Of a stretch of DNA of 64,000 nt, positions 29,268-38,716 are shown one piece after another; within the stretch, counting starts at the first letter, position 1; every line of letters begins with the position of its first letter. The notes under the pieces were generated by a model that saw nothing but the letters and a program-made list of their open reading frames with translations, searched no databases and was not told the origin of the DNA. Both the position numbers and the translations under genes were made by a program. The DNA comes from PFL42 sp963789825 (lineage in GTDB: Bacteria; Chloroflexota; Anaerolineae; Anaerolineales; E44-bin32): contig CAWBME010000007.1 in assembly GCA_963789825.1 (NCBI GenBank), positions 248,001 to 312,000 of the forward strand. The letters run 5' to 3'.

Positions 29268-32200
29268 TCAGTGCCGGCGACGCTTGCGTTTTCCTGCCTG
29301 GGGCGCCAACTGCGCCTGGGGGGCCAGCCCCCCGCCCGCCACCGGCGGACCGGCAGCCTCGGCCGGCGCCGGCGGTGGCGCAGCCGCCTGCATGCGGAAG
29401 ATGCGCGAGATCACCCCGGCGCGGATGTCATGCATCAGCTGGCGGAACATGTCCGAGGCGCGGCTCTTGTACTGCACCAACGGGTCGCGCTGGCCGTAGG
29501 CCTCGAGGCCGATCGAGGTCCTGAGCGCCTCCATCTGCGTCAGGTAGTCCACCCACAGTTGGTCCCCGACGGAGAGGATCAGGCGACGATACGACTGGCT
29601 GGCGGTCAGCCTTCCGAGCAGCGGGGCCCCCGCCTGGCGAGCGGGATCGGGCCAGTCGGCCACCGGGCCCTCCGGAAGGGAGATGCCTTCGTCCGCCTGG
29701 CGCGCCTTGCCGAGCAACTCCGCCTGCTCGTCGGAGGGGCCCTCCGCCCCGAGCTCCCGCATTCTGCGCAGCTCGCTTGCTCCGAGGGCGGCATACAGCG
29801 CCTCGTGGGCGCCTTTCAGGTGCTCGAGGATGTCTTCGGCCAGCGGCTCCTGGTCCAGGGTCGGGAGCAGCTCGACGGCAAAGAACGGATACATCAGGCG
29901 CGCCACCCTGACCGACCGTTTCTGGTGAGTGCGCCGGTCGAAGAAAGCGCGCTGCCCGTAGCTCATCCGAACGAGCACCCGGGTGCGCAGCGCGGGGTCT
30001 GCCGGCTCGCCCTGGGCGATCCAGGCCTCCAACTCGCGCTCCAGCTCGCCAAGCGTCTCCTGCTGGCGGCGTTGCCAGAGTTGGTCCAGTGCGGCCCGCA
30101 GCTCGTCTTCAGCCTGATCCCAATCGATCGGCGCCTTGAGCGCGGCTTCCAGCCCCAGGCTCTCGCCAAGCCTGCGTTCCATCGCCTGCACCACACCCGC
30201 CCAGGCGCGCACCCCGATGCTGGCTTCAACCAGATCTGGCAGCATCCGCTGCAGCCGTGCGGGATCCTCCCGCAGCTGCTCCAGACCGGCTGCGTCCAGC
30301 TGCAGGCGCAATCCCGCCACCCGCTCGAGGGCCCGAACGATGTCGGCCGGGTCGAGCTCCTTCTCCTGCTCCTCCGCTTCGAGCAGCACGCCCTGTACGG
30401 CCAGCTCGGCCTCCTCGACGCGCTGCTTGACTTGAGCCTGGAGGCGGTCCAGCGTGCCCTCCAGGATGGCGTCCAGGGCCTTCACCAGGTGGCCATACTG
30501 GCCGTCGAGCGAGCGTCGGGCGATGTCCAGCAGCCCGAGCTTGAGCTCCTCAGCCGAGTTCGCGGAGGCAAGCGAGTCCTTCAACAAGCGCAGCATGTAC
30601 GAGGGGTAGGGATGGCTCGAGTCGAGGTTGAGCGTCGGCTGCGTCTCTTCCAGCCAGGCGAGCAGCCGCCATGGCCCCTCCTCATCCGCCAGGGCGGAGG
30701 CGATGTGGCTTGCAACCTCGGCGGACTCCATCTCCTGGACATCGGACGTCAGATCATGCTTGGCGAACACGCGGTTGCGCAACCCGTAGTACACCTCACG
30801 CTGGTTGTTCAACACGTCGTCGTACTCCAGCAGGTGCTTGCGGGTGTCGAAGTTGGCGCCCTCCACGCGGGTCTGCGCCTGTTCGATGGTCTTGTTGACA
30901 ATCGAATGGGCGATCGGCACGCTGTCATCGATGTTCAAGCGCTGCATCAGCGAGGCCACCTGCTGCCCGCCGAACAACCGCATCAATTCATCCTGCAACG
31001 AGAGGAAGAACTGCGACGACCCGGCATCGCCCTGACGGGCGGCGCGGCCACGCAGCTGGTTGTCGATCCGGCGCGCCTCGTGTCGTTCCGAACCGATCAC
31101 GTGCAGTCCACCTACATGCTTGACCCGCTTTTCCTCGGCGATGAACTGGCGGAACAGCTCGATCTCCGCGTCGTAGATCCCGAGCTCCTCCGTCCCCAGG
31201 CGGCCCACCGCCTCGAGCCGTTCCTCCATGTTGAGCACCTCGGGGTCGGTGAGGCCGGAACGCCGCAGAACCCGGTTGACGGCGGCCAGCACCTCCTCGG
31301 CGACCTCCCCGCCCAGCTTGATGTCCACCCCGCGTCCGGCCATGTTGGTGGCGATCGTGACGGCGCCCAACGCTCCGGCGCCGGCGATGATCCGCGACTC
31401 CTCGTCGTGCTTCTTGGCATTCAGCACGGCATGCCGGATCCCGGCCTCCAACGCCTGCTGCAGGCGCTCATCGTCCTCTGGCGCCAGCCCGAAGGCCTGG
31501 CGCAGGCGCTCGAGATTCTCGGGCCGGGTCGGGTTGGGGACGAGGTCCAGCTCCTTGGCGATCGGGCGCATCACCGCCGGGGTCAGCGCATCCAGCGGCT
31601 GTTGCAGGGGCAACAGGGCCTCGACCCGTGTCGCCGGGTCAGAGATCTCGTGCCGGCGCAGGTACTCCTCGCGCAGCAAGACGGCTGTCGCCATCCGCTG
31701 CAACGGCTCCGCTCGCAGCCGGCCGGAAAGCCGTTCCGACAGCTCGACCGAGGTCGTGCCGACCAGCAGCGGCTGGCCGCGCACATGGCGGATCAGGATC
31801 TCCTGAGCAATCGCCCTCAGTTTGGATTCCTCCGTGCGGTAGACCAGGTCAGGGTAGTCCTTGCGGCGCCAGAAGGCCGGCACCTGTTCAGGATCGTCCT
31901 TGCGGGTGAAGTAGCTGAAGCGCGAACCGTCTTCGCGGTAGTCGACCTCCACCAGGTCGCTGTCTGGACGGTTGGCGATGAACTCCAGGTTGGTCGGCAA
32001 GGGGATGACATCCACCTTGTAGATCTTGTTGAATTCCTCGGCCTCGGTGAGGGCGGTGCCGGTCATGCCGGACAGCTTGCGATACATGCGGAAGTAGTTC
32101 TGCAGCGTAACGGTGGCGTAGGTTACGTTCTCCTCGCGCACCTTCACGCCTTCTTTGGCCTCGACTGCTTGGTGCAGTCCGTCGGACCAGCGACGGCCGG

Positions 32201-33272
32201 CCATCATGCGCCCGGTGAACTCGTCGACGATGATCACACGGCCTGCCTGAACGACGTAGTTCTTATTGCGCTTGAACAGGTGTTCCGCCCGCAGCGCCTG
32301 CTCCAGGTGACCCAACAGCCGCGCCTGCTCAGGAGCGATGTCCTCCGGACGATCGGGGTCGCGCAGGGGAGCGCCCAGCAGCAGTTCGATATGCTCCTCG
32401 CCGGCCTCGCTGAGTACGATCGTGCGGTTCCGCTCGTTGACCTCGTAGTCTTCCGGCCGGAGTTGGACCACCACGCGGGCCATCTGCTCGTAGAGTTGCG
32501 GGTCTTCCTGGGAAGGCCCGGAGATGATCAGCGGGGTGCGCGCCTCGTCGATCAGGATGTTGTCGACCTCGTCCAGGATGGCAAAGTGGTGGCCGCGTTG
32601 GGAGCGACCGTCCAGCGAGATGGCCATGTTGTCCCGCAGGTAGTCGAAGCCGAACTCGTTGTTGGTGCCATAGGTGATATCGGCGGCGTAGGCCGCCTTG
32701 CGATCCACCAGGCGCAGCTGATGCGCATCCTCTTGAACGGAGCTGCGCTCCGGATCGTAGAGGAACGCCTTGCGCCCGTGTTCGGTGCGCGCCGCTTCCT
32801 GCAGGACGCCGACCTGCATACCGAGGACGTGGAAGATCGGGCCCATCCAGCGCGCATCGCGCCGTGCCAGGTAGTCGTTTACGGTGACCAGGTGCACACC
32901 CTGGCCATCCAGGGCGTTGAGGTACATGGGCAGCGTCGCCACCAACGTCTTGCCCTCGCCGGTACGCATCTCGGCGATCTTGCCCTCGTGCAGGATGATC
33001 CCTCCGACCAACTGGACGTCGAAGTGGCGCAGACCGACGGTTCGTACCGAGGCCTCGCGCACAGCGGCAAAGGCCTCACTCAGCAGCGAGGCATGCCCCT
33101 CGCCGGCCTCGATCCGTCGGCGGAAGTCGTCTGTCAGTGCGCGCAGCTCGGCCTCGCTCAGCGAGCGCATGCGGGGTTCGAGAGCGTTGATCTGGTCGAC
33201 CTGATCAGCGTAGCGCGCGAGTTGGCGGCGGATGGGATCGCCGCCAACGAGCTTGCCGATGTTCTTGAGCAT
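29268..33272 (-). CDS. secA: SecA preprotein translocase ATPase, oversized
   Basis: 1334-residue ATPase motor of the Sec pathway; typical SecA is about 800-900. NBD1 has MRTGEGKTLVATLP (Walker A) and ILDEVDNILIDEARTPLIIS (Walker B). NBD2 has PLLVGTTSVELSERL and TIATNMAGRGVDIKLGG. A roughly 90-residue insertion lies between those two NBD2 blocks. A second insertion, of roughly 400 residues and mostly helical, follows LEYDDVLNNQREVYYGLRN and precedes YRRLILSVGDQLWVDYLTQM. The C-terminus is basic (GKRKRRRH) and lacks the zinc-binding CxCxGSGKxxxxCH tail. The start at 33272 (MLKNIGKLVGGDPIRR) matches SecA N-termini. Confidence 0.95.
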   Translation of the reverse strand: MLKNIGKLVGGDPIRRQLARYADQVDQINALEPRMRSLSEAELRALTDDFRRRIEAGEGHASLLSEAFAAVREASVRTVGLRHFDVQLVGGIILHEGKIAEMRTGEGKTLVATLPMYLNALDGQGVHLVTVNDYLARRDARWMGPIFHVLGMQVGVLQEAARTEHGRKAFLYDPERSSVQEDAHQLRLVDRKAAYAADITYGTNNEFGFDYLRDNMAISLDGRSQRGHHFAILDEVDNILIDEARTPLIISGPSQEDPQLYEQMARVVVQLRPEDYEVNERNRTIVLSEAGEEHIELLLGAPLRDPDRPEDIAPEQARLLGHLEQALRAEHLFKRNKNYVVQAGRVIIVDEFTGRMMAGRRWSDGLHQAVEAKEGVKVREENVTYATVTLQNYFRMYRKLSGMTGTALTEAEEFNKIYKVDVIPLPTNLEFIANRPDSDLVEVDYREDGSRFSYFTRKDDPEQVPAFWRRKDYPDLVYRTEESKLRAIAQEILIRHVRGQPLLVGTTSVELSERLSGRLRAEPLQRMATAVLLREEYLRRHEISDPATRVEALLPLQQPLDALTPAVMRPIAKELDLVPNPTRPENLERLRQAFGLAPEDDERLQQALEAGIRHAVLNAKKHDEESRIIAGAGALGAVTIATNMAGRGVDIKLGGEVAEEVLAAVNRVLRRSGLTDPEVLNMEERLEAVGRLGTEELGIYDAEIELFRQFIAEEKRVKHVGGLHVIGSERHEARRIDNQLRGRAARQGDAGSSQFFLSLQDELMRLFGGQQVASLMQRLNIDDSVPIAHSIVNKTIEQAQTRVEGANFDTRKHLLEYDDVLNNQREVYYGLRNRVFAKHDLTSDVQEMESAEVASHIASALADEEGPWRLLAWLEETQPTLNLDSSHPYPSYMLRLLKDSLASANSAEELKLGLLDIARRSLDGQYGHLVKALDAILEGTLDRLQAQVKQRVEEAELAVQGVLLEAEEQEKELDPADIVRALERVAGLRLQLDAAGLEQLREDPARLQRMLPDLVEASIGVRAWAGVVQAMERRLGESLGLEAALKAPIDWDQAEDELRAALDQLWQRRQQETLGELERELEAWIAQGEPADPALRTRVLVRMSYGQRAFFDRRTHQKRSVRVARLMYPFFAVELLPTLDQEPLAEDILEHLKGAHEALYAALGASELRRMRELGAEGPSDEQAELLGKARQADEGISLPEGPVADWPDPARQAGAPLLGRLTASQSYRRLILSVGDQLWVDYLTQMEALRTSIGLEAYGQRDPLVQYKSRASDMFRQLMHDIRAGVISRIFRMQAAAPPPAPAEAAGPPVAGGGLAPQAQLAPQAGKRKRRRH

Positions 33273-33293
33273 GGAAACGGACCTCGGGCGCGC

Positions 33294-33299
33294 ATTATA
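33294..33299 (-). promoter_or_regulatory. -10 box upstream of secA
   Basis: TATAAT on the minus strand, 21 bp before the secA ATG, within the divergent intergenic region. The -35 is weak. Confidence 0.45.
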
Positions 33300-33419
33300 G
33301 CATGCGCCCTGTTGGCAGCCCTCGCCGAAGGAGGCGTCCGGCCGCTTGCGCCCCGCCGATCGCCGGCTATCATGGCAGGCAGGCGTGCCCAATCGGCTAG
33401 GCTGGAGGGGAAGCGTCCC

Positions 33420-33938
33420 GTGCGCCCAACGCGGTCAGTCCTCGGTCTGGGTGTTTTCCTGATCCTGCTCGCAGCCGCCGCAGTGGGTGGGTGCGGTGCG
33501 CCCACACCGCCTGATGGTGGGCGGGCAGCGCTTGTCCTGCGTGGCCCCAGCGGACGCCTTGAGCAGGCCTGCGTCCGGCTCAGGGAGCACGAGAGCAACG
33601 GGGAACAGGTACTTCTGGATGCTGGCTGGGAAGTCAGCCTCGACGCGGCTAACCCGATGGGCTCGATCGTGTGCGCCATCGACGGTGAGGGCTGCCGGTT
33701 TCCGGCGGAGGCCTGCTTCTGCCAGTGCAACAGCCTAGGCAGCTGCAGCTACTGGGCCTACTTCACGCAGGGCCCGGGCGGCCTGTGGGCGTACTCGCCG
33801 CTCGGCGCCCGAGCCCAGCCGGTGCGCGAAGGCGACCTGCACGCCTGGATCTGGGTGTCGGGCACCAGCGCCGAACCTGGCGCACAACAGGCACTGCTGC
33901 CCGAGGTGACGTTTGACGAGATCTGCCCTCCAGACTAG
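33420..33938 (+). CDS. DUF4430-like lipoprotein
   Basis: 172 residues. A GTG start at 33420 is chosen because GGAGGGG lies about 10 bp upstream and the protein then begins with a compact signal peptide and lipobox AVGGC. The mature part matches the DUF4430/transcobalamin-like pattern: LLDAGWEV, then GSIVCAIDGEGC, then YWAYFTQGPGGLWAYSPLGA, then VREGDLHAWIWV. A Cys-rich insertion (CRFPAEACFCQCNSLGSC) is unusual. Domains of this kind bind cobalamin or other small ligands in some proteins; here that is only a possibility. An alternative ATG is at 33372. Confidence 0.7.
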   Translation: MRPTRSVLGLGVFLILLAAAAVGGCGAPTPPDGGRAALVLRGPSGRLEQACVRLREHESNGEQVLLDAGWEVSLDAANPMGSIVCAIDGEGCRFPAEACFCQCNSLGSCSYWAYFTQGPGGLWAYSPLGARAQPVREGDLHAWIWVSGTSAEPGAQQALLPEVTFDEICPPD

Positions 33939-33980
33939 CGTCTACCGGCCGCACTCCAGCTGATATAGAATTCTCCCCCG

Positions 33981-34064
33981 GGGGCGGTGGCGGAACTGGC
34001 AGACGCCGGGGACTTAAAATCCCTTGAGGGCAACCTCGTGTGGGTTCGACTCCCACCCGCCCCA
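33981..34064 (+). tRNA. tRNA-Leu, anticodon UAA
   Basis: 84-nt class II tRNA. The acceptor GGGGCGG (33981-33987) pairs with CCGCCCC (34057-34063), discriminator A at 34064. The anticodon stem GGGGA/TCCCT holds loop CTTAAAA with anticodon TAA at 34015-34017. A variable arm follows, then the T arm GTGGG-TTCGACT-CCCAC. CCA is not encoded, which agrees with the need for a nucleotidyltransferase such as the one at 7808-10438. Confidence 0.93.
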
Positions 34065-34102
34065 CTCGACACTGCCCGGCGGCTCGGCCGCAAGGAGTAG
34101 AG

Positions 34103-35017
34103 ATGAGCAACCGCACGAAGTTCTGGATGCTGCTGGCGTGTGTCGCCCTGGCAATTCCGGCCTGCGCCCTTCCTGGGATGACCCCGCCGACGCCGATCGT
34201 TCTGCCGACGCCGAACACCACCCTCACCGCCATCTTCCAGCCGACGGTGACGGAAACCCCGGCGCTCGTCCCCACACTGGGGATCCCGACCCTCACCCCC
34301 ACCGCGCAGGCAGGGACCCAGCCGGCCACCCCGGCGGCGACGCTCGATCCCTCGAAGGCGCGGCCCAACGGGACACCGGTCCGCGCCGCCCGGCTCAGCG
34401 CTCCCCCGACCGTGGACGGCGACCTGGCGGAGTGGTCGTCGAGCGTGTACGCCGCCAACCAGGTCGTCTTCGGCAGCGCCAACTGGACGGGGTCGGGTGA
34501 TAGCTCCGGTTCGTACTACATCGGGTGGGATGCGAGCTCGCTCTACCTCGCGATCGGCGTGCGCGACGACAAGCATGTGCAGCTGGCCACTGGGTCCAAG
34601 ATGTACCTGGGCGACGAGGTCGAAATCCAGTTCGACGCCAACCTGGCGGCAGATTTCGCCTCCACCTACTTGAGCAGCGACGACTACCAGCTGGGCCTCT
34701 CCGCCGGCGACTTCGCCAGCCGAGCGCCGGAAGCCTACCGCTGGTATCCGTCGGCGATGGCCGGCAAGCTGAGCGGCGTCACCGTCAAGGCCAAATCCAC
34801 TGCCGATGGCTACATCCTGGAGGCGCAGATCCCCTGGAGCACACTCGGGATCACTCCAGCAGAGGGTCAGAGCTTCGGGTTTGCGCTCTCGCTGTCCGAC
34901 AACGATAGGGCAGGCGCCGCCGTACAGCAGAGCATGGTCTCTAGCGTCGCCACGCGCAAGCTGCTCAACCCGACGACGTGGGGAACTCTGGTGCTCGAGG
35001 GCTCAACCGGCAAGTAG
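34103..35017 (+). CDS. Secreted CBM9/DOMON-like lipoprotein
   Basis: 304 residues. The ATG at 34103 follows an AAGGAG site. A signal peptide with AIPAC (possible lipobox) is followed by a long Thr/Pro linker (about 25-90). The C-terminal domain begins APPTVDGDLAEWSS and has WDASSLYLAIGVRDDKHV, YLGDEVEIQFDAN, GYILEAQIPWSTLGI and GFALSLSDNDRAG, which are the marks of a CBM9-type sugar- or ligand-binding beta sandwich. It probably binds a glycan at the cell surface. It stands alone between the tRNA and a strong terminator. Confidence 0.82.
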   Translation: MSNRTKFWMLLACVALAIPACALPGMTPPTPIVLPTPNTTLTAIFQPTVTETPALVPTLGIPTLTPTAQAGTQPATPAATLDPSKARPNGTPVRAARLSAPPTVDGDLAEWSSSVYAANQVVFGSANWTGSGDSSGSYYIGWDASSLYLAIGVRDDKHVQLATGSKMYLGDEVEIQFDANLAADFASTYLSSDDYQLGLSAGDFASRAPEAYRWYPSAMAGKLSGVTVKAKSTADGYILEAQIPWSTLGITPAEGQSFGFALSLSDNDRAGAAVQQSMVSSVATRKLLNPTTWGTLVLEGSTGK

Positions 35018-35113
35018 GGGACTCCCACGGCGGCTACTGCTCAGCAGGCGGGGCCGCCCGCACCCACGCCTTCAACAACCCCACTTGGATTGGATCCGCA
35101 GACAACAAGGAAG

Positions 35114-35145
35114 CACAGCGTGGGGAGAGCTCTCCCCACGCTGTG
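35114..35145. terminator. Perfect palindromic terminator
   Basis: A 32-bp perfect palindrome with 16-bp arms CACAGCGTGGGGAGAG / CTCTCCCCACGCTGTG, between convergent genes. A short T-containing stretch follows on the plus strand. Confidence 0.7.
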
Positions 35146-35173
35146 GATTCTGTTGCCTGCGGCCAAGTGTTAG

Positions 35174-36010
35174 CTAGAACAGGATCGAAGCCAGCTCGTC
35201 ACGATACTGACGTGTCAGTGGATCGTCGTCGCCGAGCAACCCAAACAACGCAAGCAGGACGCTCTTGGGCAATCCCTTGCGGAAGTGTTTGTCCTGGCGC
35301 AGGATGTCAAGCAGTCCATCCATCCCCGCCTCCAGATTCCCTCGCGACAGCAAGCGGGCGGATTGATAGAGTTGCGCCGCCAGCGGGTCGTCCTCTGGCC
35401 GCTCGCCATTGCCCTCGACATCGGCCAGGAGCTGGGCCAACGGCCGCAGTTTCTCGGCCTCCGCCCACTCGTTGCCCGGCGGAAAGGCGCCCACCAATTC
35501 CAGCGCTTCGTGCCCTCGGCCCAGCATGATCAGGCACTTGACCAATCCCAGCGCCGCGGCGGGGCTGCCCTCGGCCTCCGCCAACACGCCCCGGTAGGCT
35601 TGCTCAGCCTCGACCCAATGGCGGGTTGCCAGCAGCACATTCGCTTCCTGCAATTGCAGCTGTACCTCTCCGGGCGCCAGCTTCTCCAGAAAGCGGCGGA
35701 CCACCGCTTCGGGCTGAGCGCCGACGAACTCGCCTGCGATCTCCCCGTTGCGAAACCCCTTGACGGCCGGAATCCCCTGCACCCCGTAGCGCACCGCCAG
35801 GCCGGGGTTGTCGTCCACATTGACTCTCGCCAAGACAAACGACCCGCCGCCCTCAATCGCCTGCCGCTCCAGCATCGGACCCAGCGAGCGGCAGGGCCCA
35901 CACCAAGGGGCCCAGAAATCCACCACCACCGGGACCTCGTGGGAACGCATCAGAACATCGCTTTCGAAGGTGCTTTCGTTGACATCCTGGATGTGTTCGG
36001 ACAATCCCAC
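35174..36010 (-). CDS. CnoX/YbbN-like thioredoxin with TPR tail
   Basis: 278 residues. Residues 1-110 are a thioredoxin domain with active site WAPWCGPCR and cis-Pro GIPAVKGF. Residues about 115-278 are helical repeats of the type in YbbN/CnoX (LLATRHWVEAEQAYRGVL, ALGLVKCLIMLGRGHEALEL, and a C-terminal block LDILRQDKHFRKGLPKSVLLALFGLLGDDDPL). The last block is the family signature. CnoX proteins protect clients under oxidative stress and hand them to chaperones. The start is GTG at 36010; the C-terminal TPR half is complete. Confidence 0.88.
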   Translation of the reverse strand: MGLSEHIQDVNESTFESDVLMRSHEVPVVVDFWAPWCGPCRSLGPMLERQAIEGGGSFVLARVNVDDNPGLAVRYGVQGIPAVKGFRNGEIAGEFVGAQPEAVVRRFLEKLAPGEVQLQLQEANVLLATRHWVEAEQAYRGVLAEAEGSPAAALGLVKCLIMLGRGHEALELVGAFPPGNEWAEAEKLRPLAQLLADVEGNGERPEDDPLAAQLYQSARLLSRGNLEAGMDGLLDILRQDKHFRKGLPKSVLLALFGLLGDDDPLTRQYRDELASILF

Positions 36011-36130
36011 GCTCTAACCTCCCGCCGCCCATCTTCTCCAGCTAGCTTACCCGGTCCTCGCGCCCCTCGCAACCGGCAGAGTCACAGCATTGTACAACGC
36101 GCGTGTCGGCTGTTCGTCGGCGGGCCGACG

Positions 36131-36562
36131 CTATTCGGGGGGATCTGTCGGCTCGGGGGCCTGGGGCTGGTCAATGCGGATCACCGTTCCGTGCACATCG
36201 ATCACCACGCGGAAGCCGAGCATCCCCAGCCATAGGCGGGCCTCCTCCGGCAGACCCTGCTGCAAGAGCAGATCGGTCTGCTCGGGCGCCTGGCGAAGCG
36301 AGGATTCGATGGCAGCCTTGGTGAAGATATCGTCCTGCCCGATCATGTCCATCGTTCCCCGCGCAATGAGATCCTCATGGCCGCGGATCATCCCTACCAG
36401 ATGTTCGACAACCTGCCGATCGATGACCTCGCTCTCAATGTGGCGCAGGAAACCATCATCATCCACCACATAGAAAGCCTGGTCACCCACCAGCTTGACG
36501 GCTACAGGCTGTTCCGTGTCGTCAACCACCAGCCCCTCGAAGAGCGTCTTGTGACCTACCAT
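36131..36562 (-). CDS. Conserved-looking hypothetical protein
   Basis: 143 residues, not recognised by name. The sequence is soluble and acidic, with blocks VVDDTEQPVAVKLVGDQAFYVVDDDGFLRHI, RQVVEHLVGMIRGHEDLI, MDMIGQDDIFTKAAIESSL and GLPEEARLWLGMLGFRVVIDVHG, and a Pro-rich end. The start at 36562 is preferred over a GTG at 36610 because GGAGAAAGG precedes it at good spacing. It lies between the L,D-transpeptidase and the thioredoxin gene on the same strand, so it may share their transcript. Confidence 0.7.
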   Translation of the reverse strand: MVGHKTLFEGLVVDDTEQPVAVKLVGDQAFYVVDDDGFLRHIESEVIDRQVVEHLVGMIRGHEDLIARGTMDMIGQDDIFTKAAIESSLRQAPEQTDLLLQQGLPEEARLWLGMLGFRVVIDVHGTVIRIDQPQAPEPTDPPE

Positions 36563-36628
36563 CCCGAAGCCTTTCTCCGCACGCAGCGGCACCTTCCCCA
36601 AGCTCCGCACGATTCTAACTTCGCTGCG

Positions 36629-37724
36629 TTAGATCTTGATGAGAACCTTGGTGCCGTCTCCGCTCCACAGCTGCTGCTCGTGCATCGGAACCACGGGCCG
36701 CGTCCAGCGGTACAGCCACTTCGCCGCTTGCGGGGTCAGGTTGACGCACCCATGGCTGCGCGGTGCGCCGAAATCGTTGTGCCAGTAGGTCCCATGGAAG
36801 GAGATACCATCGGCGGTCAGATACGCCACCCAGGGCACGCCGGGAAGGTCATACCCCGTCGCCAGGTTGCCCTCGGCCATGTGGCGCGAAGCCCGTTTGC
36901 GGTTGACCGCGAAGTCGCCGCGAGGGGTCTCGTAGCGCTTGTCTGCGGTCGGCTGGCCGGTGGAGACCCGGGTGGAGAACACCAGGTCGCCTCCCTCATA
37001 GCACTGCACCCACTGCTGCGCCATGCTGACTTCGATGCGTTTCTCGTCCGCCGGGACATCGGAGGAGATCGGCGTGAGCTCGGCCAACGGAATCGGCCGG
37101 AGGTTCTCGGCTCGGGCGAAGAACTCGCGCTCCAGCTTGTCGTCGAAGATTCGATACCACTCTTGGCCATGGGCATCGCGCTGCACACCGGTCACCCAGT
37201 GGGTAGTCTCGAAGTAGTAGCGGTACTGGCGGGCGGAGTCGCGGTCGGGCTCGAGGTGGCTGTCGACAAACGGCGTGCACACCTCGGCCAGCAGCCCGGT
37301 CCAGGGGACCTCGGCCAGCGGGGCCGCCGGGTTGTTGCGCACTGGCTGAATCCCGCCGGAGTGCACGAAGCCGAGGCGGTCGATTTCATACCAGAACTCG
37401 ATTGTGCTCGGGGTAACGATCGCCGACGACCGCGGCTTGCAGCAACAGCAGGTCATCCCGCACCAGGCTGCGCACGCGGGCCGCCCCGAAGGAGGGCGCG
37501 CGGAAGGCGTCCAGCGTTGCCTCGGCCACGCGGCCCAGCTGACCCGCAGGGAGCCCCAGTGGTCTGCCCCGCCAGACCACGGGCACGCCCAGGGCGAGCA
37601 GGCCGAAGCCAGCTGCCTGGAGGAAGGCGCGCCGGCTGAGGGGTTCCGGCAGATCGATGGCCTCCAACATCGAGCGCGTCTCAGATCCTTCCACCCGCCG
37701 GGGACGCAAGCTGGGCGTTGTCAT
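36629..37724 (-). CDS. L,D-transpeptidase with Tat-type signal (frameshifted)
   Basis: YkuD-type L,D-transpeptidase. The N-terminus at 37724 carries a twin-arginine motif (SRRAFLQ) and a hydrophobic core (AAGFGLLALGVPVV), so export by Tat is likely. One extra C near 37415 shifts from HNRVLV to the frame reading WYEIDRLGFVHSGG. Then come an SH3-like region and the catalytic domain with HGTYWHNDFGAPRSHGCVNL, which holds the active-site Cys and the two conserved His. These enzymes make 3-3 cross-links in peptidoglycan or attach proteins to it. The start overlaps the next gene's stop (ATGA). Confidence 0.85.
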
Positions 37725-38716
37725 GGTCGGACGTTGACCAGAGTTCCGAGAGCGGCGAACTCATACAACCACTCGGCATCCGGCGTTTGCAGGTTGACGC
37801 AGCCGTGGCTCATCGGCGTGCCGAAGTTGTTGTGCCAGTAGGTCCCATGCAGGGCATAGCCGCGGTAGAAGTACATCGTGAACGGGACCCCCGGGAGGTA
37901 GTAGCCCGGCCCGGCCATCGGCGTGGAGCGATATTTCAGGTAGATGCGGAACTGGCCGGTGACGGTCGGATGGCGCCAGGTGCCGGTCGAGACGACGAAG
38001 GTGCGCACGGGCGTGGCGCCCTCATAGGCGGTGACCTGCTGCGCGCCGAGGTTGACGTCGATCCAGCGCCCCTCATCCGCCAGCTGGCTCGGGTCGGTGG
38101 AATACTCCCACGACACGTTCGGCCGCTGGGTGGGGATGGGGGTGATCGTCGGCGTGGGGGTCGCGGTAGGCGTTGGGGTCTCGGTCGGCGTCGGGGTAGA
38201 CGTCGAGGTCGGAGTAGGGGTCGGGGTGAAGGTCGCCTTATCGGCCTGACGCGGCGCCAGCTGCGGCTGGCGGGCATCGACCGGCTGACCGCCCAGCCAG
38301 AGCGCCATGGCGCCTACCAGGATCAGTGCGGGCAGCAGCACCTCCGGGGAGAGCCAGCGGCGGGCTGAGAGGGCCTCGATGGGCAGGATGCTGAGGGCCA
38401 AGTTCTCAGGGATGCGCGCTTCCTGCAGGGCGGCTTTCTGTTCGGTGCGCGGCAGGCGCCGCACCAGCCAACGGATCGCCTTGCGGGCGGGCCGGCTCTT
38501 CGGGTTGATCTCCAGCGCGCGTGCAGCGTACGCCAACCCGGCACGCGGCTCGGAGGCTGCCGCCAGGAATAGCCAAGGTGCCTCGGAGCGTGGATCGAGG
38601 GCGGCCGCATGGCGGGCCAAACGGCGGGCTGTGGCCTTGTCCCCACGCTCCAGCGCCTGCCGAGCCCCCTCCAGCGCCGCGGCGAAGTCAGGCCGACTCG
38701 CTTGCGGAGGGGTCAT
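37721..38716 (-). CDS. Membrane-anchored L,D-transpeptidase with TPR N-terminus
   Basis: 331 residues. Residues about 10-100 form a cytoplasmic TPR-like helical domain (ALEGARQALERGDKATARRL, ALEINPKSRPARKAIRWL). A single transmembrane helix follows (LLPALILVGAMALWLGG). A long Thr/Pro repeat linker comes next, and the C-terminal YkuD domain carries HGTYWHNNFGTPMSHGCVNL with the catalytic Cys. The start at 38716 is set by an ATGA overlap with the amidase stop. The N-terminal domain inside and catalytic domain outside suggest linkage of synthesis to a cytoplasmic partner; that is inference. Confidence 0.86.
   Translation of the reverse strand: MTPPQASRPDFAAALEGARQALERGDKATARRLARHAAALDPRSEAPWLFLAAASEPRAGLAYAARALEINPKSRPARKAIRWLVRRLPRTEQKAALQEARIPENLALSILPIEALSARRWLSPEVLLPALILVGAMALWLGGQPVDARQPQLAPRQADKATFTPTPTPTSTSTPTPTETPTPTATPTPTITPIPTQRPNVSWEYSTDPSQLADEGRWIDVNLGAQQVTAYEGATPVRTFVVSTGTWRHPTVTGQFRIYLKYRSTPMAGPGYYLPGVPFTMYFYRGYALHGTYWHNNFGTPMSHGCVNLQTPDAEWLYEFAALGTLVNVRP

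Noticed and set aside
29175..33938. 1587-residue plus-strand open frame
   Set aside because: Most of it is the antisense of secA. Only its last part, from about 33420, is a real lipoprotein.
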